From JBBTRP01 sp038065125 (GTDB lineage: Bacteria > Patescibacteriota > Patescibacteriia > JACQRZ01), in the NCBI GenBank assembly GCA_038065125.1, contig JBBTRP010000060.1, forward strand, positions 1 through 49,615: DNA of 49,615 nucleotides, written 5' to 3'. Shown piece after piece: positions 9,136 to 17,054 of this stretch. Under the pieces are notes generated by a model. That model was given only the letters and a program-made list of their open reading frames with translations. It had not been told where the DNA came from and searched no databases. The translations under genes and the position numbers were made by a program. The stretch's first letter is position 1. Every line of letters starts with the position of its first letter.

Positions 9136-9168
9136 TATACTTGATATTTTAAGTATATATAGTATACT
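9136..9168 (+). promoter_or_regulatory. Promoter with operator-like inverted repeat for the AAA ATPase gene
   Basis: TTGATA at 9141-9146 and TATACT at 9163-9168 are 16 nt apart, close to the sigma-70 consensus. TATACTT (9136-9142) and AAGTATA (9151-9157) form an inverted repeat around the -35 element, a plausible repressor site. The -10 box ends only 6 nt before the ATG at 9175, so the transcript is predicted to be leaderless or nearly so. Confidence 0.7.
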
Positions 9169-9174
9169 CTATAC

Positions 9175-10305
9175 ATGAACTATCAAAGGATACTCTTCGG
9201 TCAAGTGTATGAAAATATAGGTAAAAAACCTATACTTGTGCTCTACGGAGCACGGCAGGTTGGCAAAACGACACTTATTAAGTCGCTAATGTCCAAGTTT
9301 TCTCATTCCCTGTATTTACAAGGAGATGATCCTAAGGACGCCTTATTGCTCGAACATAGGTCGGGTACGGAGCTGTCAGAGCTTATATTTGGTTATGACT
9401 TGGTGGTGATCGATGAAGCTCAAAGAGTAAAGGATATCGGTATTACGCTGAAGCTTATTGCAGATAATAATGACGGGGCGCGTGTTATCGCTACGGGGTC
9501 TTCTTCTTTTGAATTGGCGAATAAGCTCAATGAACCACTCACCGGAAGAAATCGTAAGTTTTATTTGTATCCACTCTCAATCAAAGAGATTCTTGATGTG
9601 AACGGAAAGATCTTTGCAGGCAAAGAGCTCGACTCCTTCATGACATTTGGCCTGTATCCTGCAATTGTGAACGCACCATCACGAGAAGAAAAAGCACTTC
9701 TAATAAAAGAAATCGCCGGAGACTATTTATTTAAAGATCTTTTTTTATTCGGAGATATACGCAACTCATTCGCATTTGAAAAACTCGTAAAACTTCTCGC
9801 GTTACGCATCGGAAGCGAGATATCATATTCGGAGCTTGCCAAAGAGGTGGGCGTGAGCAGAGATACTATTTATAATTATGTAAATCTCTTAGAGCAGGCG
9901 TTTATTGTTTTCCGTTTAACGCCCCTGTATACCAACAAAACAAAGGAGATTAATAAAAGCCATAAAATATTTTTTTATGATACGGGGATACGCAACGCTC
10001 TTATCGGCAATAGTGATCCCATAGATATTCGACCGGATAAGGGGGCGATATTTGAGAATTTTTTTATCGCGGAAAAAATAAAAGAACGCGCCTATACCAT
10101 GCGTTCGAGCGATATACATTTTTGGAGGAATAGACAAGGGTCTGAAATAGATTTTGTTGAATCAATGCACTCAAGAAAAGAAATTTTTGCCTATGAGTGC
10201 AAGTGGAAAGATGGAGTTACTGCGCCCCTTTCATTCAAAACTACCTACCCGAAAGCGCATTTTAATAGCATTACTACCGAGAATATACTTGACCACTTTG
10301 ATTGA
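9175..10305 (+). CDS. AAA-family ATPase with C-terminal DUF4143 (AAA_14/DUF4143 type)
   Basis: A 376-residue protein. Walker A is GARQVGKTT (25-33) and Walker B is LVVIDEAQ (about 76-83). ATGSSSFELANKL resembles the sensor-1 region of the AAA_14 family. After YPLSIKEIL comes a central winged-helix-like part (SYSELAKEVGVSRDTIYNYVNLLEQAFIVF). The C-terminal DUF4143 nuclease-like part has IFFYDTGIRNALIG, FENFFIAEKI, FWRNRQGSEIDFV and FAYECKWK, reminiscent of the E-x-D-x-K core of PD-(D/E)XK folds. Length fits the family. Such genes are widespread, often mobile and of unclear function; a defence or selfish-element role is often suspected. The gene is more AT-rich than its neighbours and is bracketed by similar short motifs, pointing to recent acquisition. 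No partner gene is adjacent. Confidence 0.9.
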   Translation: MNYQRILFGQVYENIGKKPILVLYGARQVGKTTLIKSLMSKFSHSLYLQGDDPKDALLLEHRSGTELSELIFGYDLVVIDEAQRVKDIGITLKLIADNNDGARVIATGSSSFELANKLNEPLTGRNRKFYLYPLSIKEILDVNGKIFAGKELDSFMTFGLYPAIVNAPSREEKALLIKEIAGDYLFKDLFLFGDIRNSFAFEKLVKLLALRIGSEISYSELAKEVGVSRDTIYNYVNLLEQAFIVFRLTPLYTNKTKEINKSHKIFFYDTGIRNALIGNSDPIDIRPDKGAIFENFFIAEKIKERAYTMRSSDIHFWRNRQGSEIDFVESMHSRKEIFAYECKWKDGVTAPLSFKTTYPKAHFNSITTENILDHFD

Positions 10306-10307
10306 AA

Positions 10308-10324
10308 GGGGAAAAGGGGTCAGG
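10308..10324 (+). repeat. Right copy of flanking motif GGGGAAAAGGGGTCAGG
   Basis: A 17-nt element that starts 2 nt after the stop of the AAA ATPase gene. It matches the left element at 9091-9106 except for one G/A difference and an extra T. Confidence 0.5.
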
Positions 10325-10351
10325 CGCACTTCGGTGAAAACCCTCCATTCG

Positions 10352-10392
10352 CTTCTCGGCACCAGTATTTATTGGTATACTGATACGAGAAG
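10352..10392 (+). promoter_or_regulatory. Two-tier palindrome overlapping a -10 box
   Basis: CTTCTCG (10352-10358) pairs with CGAGAAG (10386-10392), and CAGTAT (10363-10368) pairs with ATACTG (10377-10382). TATACT at 10376-10381 is a good -10 box for the gene starting at 10396, but no good -35 is visible. The dyad could be an operator or a 5' hairpin. Confidence 0.4.
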
Positions 10393-10395
10393 TTT

Positions 10396-10747
10396 ATGAT
10401 GCAAAACATACGTCGACTCGGAGTGATCATGGGTATTGGAGTGCTCAGTCTTTTTTTGTTCGGAGGAGAGCGTCTCAGCGCGGAGGCACGCAGCCAAGAC
10501 ACGCAGATTGCGCGGAGCCATACCCGTGTCCCATTTGGCGATTACGTATCACCAAGCCGAGCTCGTCCGACACGATACACGCCACCGTCGGCGTGCAGAG
10601 TGTTGAGTTGCGGCGCTCCTGAACCAACGTGCGGACAGACGACGACGGGAAGAGATAACTGCGGCGCGGTGTGCAGAAAGACTGGATCAGCCTGTCCCAT
10701 CCCCGCCGTCTGGTCCCCCTGGTCTCCTTGCTCCACCACCTGCGGTG
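10396..10747 (+). CDS. N-terminal part of secreted protein with thrombospondin-1-like motif, cut by gap
   Basis: The reading frame runs into the 100-N gap after 117 residues. Residues about 10-31 are hydrophobic and end in LSAEA, a likely signal peptide. The mature part has a Cys-rich module (CRVLSCGAPEPTCG, GRDNCGAVCRKTGSACP) and then VWSPWSPCSTTCG, which matches the WxxWxxCSxTCG start of a thrombospondin type 1 repeat. It probably belongs to the same gene as the open frame after the gap (10850-12928). The gap length is a placeholder, so the frame across it cannot be checked. Two in-frame ATGs (10396 and 10399) are possible starts; neither has a clear ribosome binding site. A surface or adhesive role is inferred. 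Confidence 0.7.
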
Positions 10748-10847
10748 NNNNNNNNNNNNNNNNNNNNNNNNNNNNNNNNNNNNNNNNNNNNNNNNNNNNN
10801 NNNNNNNNNNNNNNNNNNNNNNNNNNNNNNNNNNNNNNNNNNNNNNN
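10748..10847. other. Assembly gap of exactly 100 N
   Basis: A run of 100 N, the usual placeholder for a scaffold gap of unknown size. It interrupts the thrombospondin-like surface gene, so the missing length and the reading frame are undefined. Confidence 0.99.
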
Positions 10848-10849
10848 CC

Positions 10850-12928
10850 AAGAGCAGTACAACCACAAACCCCCCAGTCCGCACTGCAGAGGTGACGGTT
10901 GACAGAATCGTGGAAAAACCGCTTCCCCGCATTACATCAATTTCTAATATCAAACCAAAACCAAACGATGAAGGTGTTGTATTTTCTGTGCTCGCGACGA
11001 GACGGGCACAGGTAACGTTTGATGTCGCATTTGCGGAGGAGACCTCTGATCCCGTAAAACTTCGAGTTTTCGCGCTCGATGCATCAAAGAAAAAATTTAC
11101 TGCCGAGAGCGAAATCGCGGGGAAAAAGACCAGTGAAACAGTTACTCTACAAGAACTTCCCGAAGGTACCTACACGCTTCACGCTGAATTTGTTAATACC
11201 TATGGAACCACAGGAGAATCCTTTACTCTCCCGGGAAGGATCACCGTCGTAAAACCAAACGAGCCCCCCATTCTTTCTATCACAGACCCTGACCCGGATC
11301 CGATTGACTCGGCACAATCTCGAACCTACTTTGCACTTGATGCGCGAAATCGGGAAAGCACATTTCCTTTTACTGTTTCCGTCCAGGATCCGGACAAAAG
11401 AGCGGGTGAAAAAGTGCCAACCGTACTCTTCACCATCAAAGACTCCAGCGGAGCGACTCTGGTGAGATCCACGGTATCAGCGCCAAACTACAATGACTCC
11501 AAGGATCGTGATCGCATCGGGACACGAAAAGTAACCAGTTCCGATACTACTGATACGCTCTATACCCTTCAGGAGTCTGCTTTTACAAACGCAAACCGCG
11601 AGGTTCTCAGGTCGGCAGGGAAAGGTGGTCGTCTTTCACTTCTCAAGCCAGGCACTTACACGCTTTCCGTAGGAGCGACGGACGCTCGAGGGGATACCGT
11701 CACGAAGTCGATGACAGTTCTCGTCAACGACGTTCCAATCGTGCAATCCATCACCTCTGACCCCCAGGCTCCGGTCATGGTAAAAAAGAAAACTGACTCA
11801 GCAACCGTTGCGGTTACGGTCACGGCAACGGATACCGACGGCGTATCGGAGGTGCGTATCAAGAAGGACAATGATGGGGGCACTCTTGCGCAGCGCATTG
11901 GCACTTCAAACGAGTATCAGGCAACCTTTACGCTTCCAGTCGGGGCATATATCTTTACCGCTGAAGCGAGTGACACCCATGTTGCTGGCCATACAGAGAC
12001 CGGGGTTTCGCGCACCGCGCTTACCGTGAGTGTAGTAAAAGAAAATGAGGCTCCGGCAAAACCAACCTTGTCGACGATCCCCGTCGGGAAAAAGTCGTTT
12101 GTCGTTCCGGACGATCTGGTAATCATCAAACTCGAAAACTTTGATGATGTGGATGGAGATCCGCTTAGGGTTGAGTTTTTTATCGGAGAAAAAAGAGTAG
12201 CTACCAAGAAAATCTCTGATCGTGAGTATCGGCTCGATGCAATCCTGAATGGCGCCCAGACGATCATCGCGAAAGTATCTGACGATAAAAATCATACCAC
12301 TGTTTCTGATCCACTCTCGGTAACGTTTGTCGACAAGATTGAAATTGAGCAGAACGCTCCAAACGGCACAGTAAAAAATCAGCCGATAGTTACCGAGTTC
12401 ACAACCATGACATCTCAAGAGGGACTAATCATACTCCCTGAAGGTGTTCGAAAAGCGGACGTCCGCTTTAAAATCAAGGCCAGCGACAATGACGGCTTGC
12501 GTGCACTTCGCATTTTTGAGCAAGGAAATGAGTTAGCGGGAAAAACAGTCCAGTACTCGCCCGCAGTAAAGCAAGTCTCGCACGAAATTCCGTTCGAGCA
12601 ACTTGATGCGGGCGTGCATCAGTTTGTCGCACGGGCCATGGATGTTGGAGGCACACTTTCCCTTCGCAAGGAGTTCTTCGTGTATGTTGCCGGGGATGCT
12701 CCGGCGCGCACACGTACAGACACAGGGTCATCGGCAAAGTGGGGAAGTCCCGGGATTTCACTCAAGGAAAATATTTTGTCTTCGTATGAGACGGCGCGCG
12801 GCATAGTTTCCACGCGTATAAAGAAAACAACCCCCTCAAAGGGCGGCGCGCCGCGTCTCTCGATCCCGCAACAAAAAAAGCCCGGTGCTGACCAGGCAAA
12901 GGTTGACGTCAGAAGAACGAGGAAGTAG
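10850..12928 (+). CDS. C-terminal part of surface protein with tandem Ig/cadherin-like repeats
   Basis: Open from the right edge of the gap to the TAG at 12928; 5' end missing. About 690 residues are visible: a Thr/Pro linker, then roughly five beta-rich domains of about 100 residues. Domain boundaries are marked by phrases such as NEPPILSITDPDPDPID, VPIVQSITSDPQAPV, ENEAPAKPTL and NFDDVDGDPLRVEFF. The Asp-rich DPDPD and DDVDGDP loops suggest calcium-binding cadherin- or Ig-like folds. The C-terminal 80 residues are basic and low complexity and include GGAPRLSIPQQ. A very similar string occurs in the convergent gene that starts 7 nt beyond this stop. It probably continues the gene begun at 10396. 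A cell-surface adhesion or structural role is inferred; no catalytic motif is seen. Confidence 0.75.
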   Translation, partial: KSSTTTNPPVRTAEVTVDRIVEKPLPRITSISNIKPKPNDEGVVFSVLATRRAQVTFDVAFAEETSDPVKLRVFALDASKKKFTAESEIAGKKTSETVTLQELPEGTYTLHAEFVNTYGTTGESFTLPGRITVVKPNEPPILSITDPDPDPIDSAQSRTYFALDARNRESTFPFTVSVQDPDKRAGEKVPTVLFTIKDSSGATLVRSTVSAPNYNDSKDRDRIGTRKVTSSDTTDTLYTLQESAFTNANREVLRSAGKGGRLSLLKPGTYTLSVGATDARGDTVTKSMTVLVNDVPIVQSITSDPQAPVMVKKKTDSATVAVTVTATDTDGVSEVRIKKDNDGGTLAQRIGTSNEYQATFTLPVGAYIFTAEASDTHVAGHTETGVSRTALTVSVVKENEAPAKPTLSTIPVGKKSFVVPDDLVIIKLENFDDVDGDPLRVEFFIGEKRVATKKISDREYRLDAILNGAQTIIAKVSDDKNHTTVSDPLSVTFVDKIEIEQNAPNGTVKNQPIVTEFTTMTSQEGLIILPEGVRKADVRFKIKASDNDGLRALRIFEQGNELAGKTVQYSPAVKQVSHEIPFEQLDAGVHQFVARAMDVGGTLSLRKEFFVYVAGDAPARTRTDTGSSAKWGSPGISLKENILSSYETARGIVSTRIKKTTPSKGGAPRLSIPQQKKPGADQAKVDVRRTRK

Positions 12929-12935
12929 AAAAAGA

Positions 12936-13439
12936 CTAGAACGGACTCTTGTCCGAGAAGGTGATGCGAACCGCAGATTCACCGCCGGTGTTCATCTCGA
13001 TAAACGCGTATTGGCCCACGGCGAGTTGTTTTTGGTCGGCACGCTGAGGAACGAAATAGGGTTTTCCATCAACAACGGTTTCTTTTTGGAAAAAATATTC
13101 GGTCGGGGCAGAGAGTCCTACGGAAAGTTGTCCGGGCCGCTCAAAGGGAGCGGCTCCCTCCTTCGAATCAAGAATCGCAACCTTGATGGACTCCTCGGAA
13201 ACGGATTTCACGAGAGCATAAAAGGACTGCGGAATCACCAGTTCTTGTTGTTGGGGTACGGAGAGTCGAGGTGCTCCACCTGTAGCGGGACCGGGCGTCG
13301 GAGCCGACACTTGAGGCGGTGTGCTTTTCGGTAAGGGTAGAGAGGATATGAGCGCAATCAATCCAACGAGCGCGGCGCCAACGCCAATCCACGTCCACTG
13401 TTCTCGAGTAAGTTTTATTTTTGTGAAAGAAGACATCAT
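12936..13439 (-). CDS. Small membrane-anchored protein of unknown function
   Basis: A 167-residue protein on the minus strand, ending 7 nt from the convergent surface gene. One N-terminal membrane helix (about 16-36, WTWIGVGAALVGLIALISSL) is followed by a Pro-rich linker containing GGAPRLSVPQQ, then a beta-rich domain of about 100 residues (FYALVKSVSEESIKVAILDS ... AVGQYAFIEMN). The compact domain could be an OB- or SH3-like fold, but I do not recognise the family. The start codon (two tandem ATGs) lies about 21 nt downstream of a TATACT -10 box on the minus strand (13466-13461). The shared GGAPRLS.PQQ string with its neighbour suggests the two proteins use a common partner or localisation signal; that is inference. 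Confidence 0.7.
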   Translation of the reverse strand: MMSSFTKIKLTREQWTWIGVGAALVGLIALISSLPLPKSTPPQVSAPTPGPATGGAPRLSVPQQQELVIPQSFYALVKSVSEESIKVAILDSKEGAAPFERPGQLSVGLSAPTEYFFQKETVVDGKPYFVPQRADQKQLAVGQYAFIEMNTGGESAVRITFSDKSPF

Positions 13440-13460
13440 AGCTAAAGAATATCACTCCCT

Positions 13461-13503
13461 AGTATACCACTCCCTTGATTCGGGCCGCAAGACAAGCTAG
13501 AGT
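13461..13503. promoter_or_regulatory. Divergent promoters for the anchored protein and ileS
   Basis: Plus strand: TTGATT (13475-13480), 17-nt spacer, TAGAGT (13498-13503), 8 nt before the ileS ATG. Minus strand: TATACT at 13466-13461 with a TTGCGG -35-like hexamer about 18 nt upstream. The two promoters overlap, so initiation in one direction may interfere with the other. Confidence 0.6.
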
Positions 13504-13511
13504 AGAAAAAT

Positions 13512-16454
13512 ATGAAAAGCATTTCTGAGCGAGAAGAAGAGATTTTGGAGTTCTGGGATCGCGAGCGAATTTTCGAGCGATCGGTTCAGGAGCGGCCCGC
13601 CGAAAAAGAATTCACATTTTTTGATGGCCCGCCGTTTGCGACCGGCCTCCCGCACTATGGCCACCTCCCCTCGTCTTTTCTGAAAGACGCGGTGCCGCGC
13701 TATTGGACCATGAAGGGATATCGATCTACGCGCGTGTGGGGATGGGACTGCCACGGTCTTCCCATTGAAAACATCATCGAGGAAAAGTTGAAGCTCAAGA
13801 GCAAACAGTCAATCGAAGAGTACGGCGTTCAGAAATTCTCGGAAGCGTGCCGCTCGGCGGTCCTGACCTACGCAGAAGAGTGGAAGAAGATTATCCGCCG
13901 CTTAGGGCGCTGGGTCGACATGGATCGCGCCTACAAGACCATGGACCGCTCATACATGGAGAGCGTGTGGTGGGTGTTTGCCGAATTATGGAAGAAGAAG
14001 CTTATTTATGAGGGCAAGAAGGCGATGCACGTCTGTCCGCGGTGCGAGACCGCGCTTTCAAATTTTGAGGTAACGCAAGGATATGCGGAGGTGGCCGATA
14101 TTTCGACAACGGTCGCGTTCAAGCTCACCAACGCAAAAGAACGTCTCGGAGTCGACGGGCCGGTTTCAATTCTTGCTTGGACCACCACACCCTGGACGCT
14201 TCCTGGTAACGTTCTCCTTGCCGTAGGACCGGAAATAAAGTACGCGCTGTTCCAGAACAAAAAAACAAGCGCGTTCGTACTCTTGGCACTGGACCGGTGG
14301 AGTGAGTATGCGAAAAAAAGTGACGCGGGGGACTACGTGCAGCATGATGGCATTCTCAAAGGGCGTGATCTTGAGGGTCTTACCTATGAGCCCTTGTTTC
14401 CTTATTTTGCAAACACGAAAAACGCCTTCCGCGTCGTTAGTGCTGATTTTGTGACAACCAATGACGGAACCGGCGTCGTCCATATCGCTCCTGCCTTTGG
14501 CGAAGATGACTATCGTTTAGGCGAGCGGGAGCGAGTCGATTTTGTGCAACATGTCGGCATGGACGGGCGATTCACGACAGACGTCACTGATTTTTTCGGA
14601 CAGGAGGTCAAGCCAAAGGAAGACCCGACGAAGACAGACGTCGAGATTATCAAATGGCTTTTTAAGAACGGAAAGCTTTTCCATAAAGAAAAATACGTAC
14701 ACAGCTATCCGTTTTGCTGGCGATGCGACACGCCGCTTCTCAACTACGCAACATCAAGTTGGTTCGTATCGGTTACCTCCCTAAAAAGTTCACTCCTAGC
14801 AAACAACGTACAGACCGCCTGGGTGCCATCGGCAATCCGTGACGGCCGGTTCGGCAAGTGGCTTGAGGGCGCTCGAGACTGGGCGATCTCGCGCGACCGG
14901 TACTGGGGTGCACCTCTCCCGGTGTGGAAGAGTGAGGACGGAGACGTGATTGTCATGGGGAGTATTGCAGAGCTGGAGCGCCTCTCGGGCCGTACAATTG
15001 ACGATCTTCACAAGCACGTGGTTGATGAGATTGTCTTTGAAAAAGAGGGGAAAACCTACCGGCGGATCCCCCAAGTCCTTGATTGTTGGTTTGAGTCCGG
15101 GTCGATGCCCTATGGGCAACTGCATTACCCGTTTGAAAACAAGAAGCAATTCGAAAACGGCTTTCCCGCGCAGTTCATCGCCGAGGGACAGGATCAGACG
15201 CGCGGTTGGTTTTACACTCTCCACGTGCTTGCAACGGCGCTTACCCAGGGACCACATCCCTCGATTCCGGTATCAGAAAGTTCATCCGCATTCCGGAATG
15301 TAATCGTGAACGGGATCGTCCTTGCTGAAGATGGAAAGAAGATGAGTAAGCGCCTGAAGAATTATCCAGACCTCATGGGCGTGATCGAAGCGTATGGCGC
15401 TGACGCGGTACGATACTATGTCCTTTCCTCTCCGGTCGTTCATGCGGAGAATCTTAATTTTTCAGAAAAAGGCGTCCGAGAACTCTATAGCAAGTACGTC
15501 AATACGCTCTGGAATGTGCTGTTGTTCTATCAGCAATCGCGGAGCGATATACCCGATGACTACGTCTGGGGCGGAAAGCATGTGCTGGATCGATGGATCA
15601 CAACGCGCCTTGAACGTCTCCGTAAAACGATAACGGAAAACATGGACGCGTATCGAGTCGCGGACGCTACGCGGCCGATCCTTGATTTCGTTTCCGATCT
15701 TTCCCAGTGGTATGTGCGCCGGTCGCGGGATCGACTGAAAACTCCGGACACCGATGATTATCGCGAGTGTTTGTTAACACTTGAACGAGTGCTTGCGTCG
15801 CTCTCCCTGGTGATCGCTCCATTCACCCCATTTATTGCAGAGATGATCTATCGAGGTCTTCCTGCGTGGAAGGGGAAGAAGGACTCTGTCCATTTAGAGA
15901 CGTGGCCGTCCGAATTGCATCAAGGGGACCTCGAGATCGAAGAGCAGATGGATGGGGTTAGAGCGATTGTCGAAATGGGTCTTGCGCTCCGGGCAGAGGT
16001 AAAAATTAAAGTTCGTCAGCCGCTTGCAACTCTTGTTACCACCGTCCAGCTGCCGAGTGAACTTTCCCTATTGATCGCGGAAGAAGTGAACGTCAAGCAG
16101 GTCGTCTCCGGTGACATTCCAAAAACGTATTCACGGAAAGAAGAGAAAGGAGTGGTAGTTGCGCTGGACACGACACTCACTCCGGAGTTAAAGCAGGAGG
16201 GACTCCTGCGAGAGCTCATTCGCCAAATCAACGCGCAGCGCAAAGAGGCGGGACTTACTCGATCAGATAGGGTTTGCCTTCAGTACGAAACGTCCGACCC
16301 CGAGATTGAACAGGTCATTCAGTCATACGCTGAGCAGCTAAAAAAATCGGTTCTCGCACTATCAATCTTTTCGGAAAAGAGCGATTCTATGGCCGACCTT
16401 CTCGTTGACGGCAAACCGGTTCGCATCGCATTCCAGCTAAAGACTAAAAGCTAA
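13512..16454 (+). CDS. ileS: Isoleucyl-tRNA synthetase, eukaryote-like type
   Basis: Charges tRNA-Ile with isoleucine in the cytoplasm. The 980-residue class I synthetase has the FFDGPPFATGLPHYGHL signature (HIGH box HYGH at 48-51), the WGWDCHGLPIE motif, editing-domain landmarks (LAWTTTPWTLPGN, GTGVVHIAPAFGEDD), SWFVSVT, the WCISRDRYWG-type motif (here WAISRDRYWGAPLPVW), and the KMSKR loop (KKMSKRLKNYPD, near 610). CPRC and CWRC pairs are present. PHYGH and overall length fit the type 2, eukaryote-like IleRS, a group associated with mupirocin tolerance. The C-terminal region is an anticodon-binding fold plus a short tail (NAQRKEAGLTRSDRV). It starts the ileS-ruvA-femAB cluster, with ruvA 19 nt downstream. 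The start is set by the promoter immediately upstream. Confidence 0.97.
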   Translation: MKSISEREEEILEFWDRERIFERSVQERPAEKEFTFFDGPPFATGLPHYGHLPSSFLKDAVPRYWTMKGYRSTRVWGWDCHGLPIENIIEEKLKLKSKQSIEEYGVQKFSEACRSAVLTYAEEWKKIIRRLGRWVDMDRAYKTMDRSYMESVWWVFAELWKKKLIYEGKKAMHVCPRCETALSNFEVTQGYAEVADISTTVAFKLTNAKERLGVDGPVSILAWTTTPWTLPGNVLLAVGPEIKYALFQNKKTSAFVLLALDRWSEYAKKSDAGDYVQHDGILKGRDLEGLTYEPLFPYFANTKNAFRVVSADFVTTNDGTGVVHIAPAFGEDDYRLGERERVDFVQHVGMDGRFTTDVTDFFGQEVKPKEDPTKTDVEIIKWLFKNGKLFHKEKYVHSYPFCWRCDTPLLNYATSSWFVSVTSLKSSLLANNVQTAWVPSAIRDGRFGKWLEGARDWAISRDRYWGAPLPVWKSEDGDVIVMGSIAELERLSGRTIDDLHKHVVDEIVFEKEGKTYRRIPQVLDCWFESGSMPYGQLHYPFENKKQFENGFPAQFIAEGQDQTRGWFYTLHVLATALTQGPHPSIPVSESSSAFRNVIVNGIVLAEDGKKMSKRLKNYPDLMGVIEAYGADAVRYYVLSSPVVHAENLNFSEKGVRELYSKYVNTLWNVLLFYQQSRSDIPDDYVWGGKHVLDRWITTRLERLRKTITENMDAYRVADATRPILDFVSDLSQWYVRRSRDRLKTPDTDDYRECLLTLERVLASLSLVIAPFTPFIAEMIYRGLPAWKGKKDSVHLETWPSELHQGDLEIEEQMDGVRAIVEMGLALRAEVKIKVRQPLATLVTTVQLPSELSLLIAEEVNVKQVVSGDIPKTYSRKEEKGVVVALDTTLTPELKQEGLLRELIRQINAQRKEAGLTRSDRVCLQYETSDPEIEQVIQSYAEQLKKSVLALSIFSEKSDSMADLLVDGKPVRIAFQLKTKS

Positions 16455-16473
16455 AAGCTGTCAGCTTTTTAAT

Positions 16474-17046
16474 ATGATCGCATTCCTCACGGGCACCGTT
16501 GCCGAGCGCGGTGGCGCGTCGATCGTCCTTGAGGTCCACGATGTCGGATATCGGCTTTCTGTTCCCGAAAGTACGCTGCGAACGTGCGCGGTCGGGGAGC
16601 GGCTCACGCTCCATGTCCACTACCATCAGCGCGACGAGGCACCTGAACTCTACGGGTTTCAGACGAAAGAAGAGCTTTCATTATTTTCAAAATTGATTTC
16701 TGTTTCCGGAGTGGGTCCCAAGACCGCTCTTGCCGCTCTTAGTGTTGCGTCGCCAGACGGCATTGCGGGAGCGATCGCACGGGGCGATGCGGGACTTCTA
16801 CGGACGGTCTCGGGCATCGGTTCAAAGACTGCTGAACGGATTGTCGTTGAGTTGCGCGACGCGCTTGCGCGCGAGATGGTCGCACACGCCAACGGGAGAG
16901 AGGGGAGCGATGTCGATCTTATCGAGGCGTTGGTCGGTCTTGGATATTCACCCCTCGATGCGCAGCGCGCGCTTCGCTCGATTCCACCCGAGTGCACCGA
17001 CGTGTCCGACCGACTAAAAGCCGCACTCAAGGGCCTGGGACGATAG
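16474..17046 (+). CDS. ruvA: Holliday junction DNA helicase subunit RuvA
   Basis: RuvA binds four-way junctions and loads the RuvB motor for branch migration. The 190-residue protein has the N-terminal OB domain (MIAFLTGTVAERG..., GYRLSVPESTL, HYHQRDEAPELYGF) and two helix-hairpin-helix motifs (LISVSGVGPKTALAALS and LRTVSGIGSKTAERIVVEL). The C-terminal RuvB-contacting three-helix domain is also present (DLIEALVGLGYSPLDAQRAL). Length is normal. It follows ileS by 19 nt, in which CTAAAAGCTAAAAGCT-like short repeats occur. The FemAB-like gene starts 8 nt after it. No ruvB or ruvC lies in this window. Confidence 0.97.
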   Translation: MIAFLTGTVAERGGASIVLEVHDVGYRLSVPESTLRTCAVGERLTLHVHYHQRDEAPELYGFQTKEELSLFSKLISVSGVGPKTALAALSVASPDGIAGAIARGDAGLLRTVSGIGSKTAERIVVELRDALAREMVAHANGREGSDVDLIEALVGLGYSPLDAQRALRSIPPECTDVSDRLKAALKGLGR

Positions 17047-17054
17047 CGACGATT

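Noticed and set aside
10748..10847. Open frames running through the N tract
   Set aside because: The 100 N are a placeholder, so any frame across them is meaningless.
16992..17054. A longer N-terminus for the FemAB-like protein starting inside ruvA
   Set aside because: The added residues resemble no FemAB N-terminus, and the ATG at 17055 lies 8 nt after the ruvA stop.
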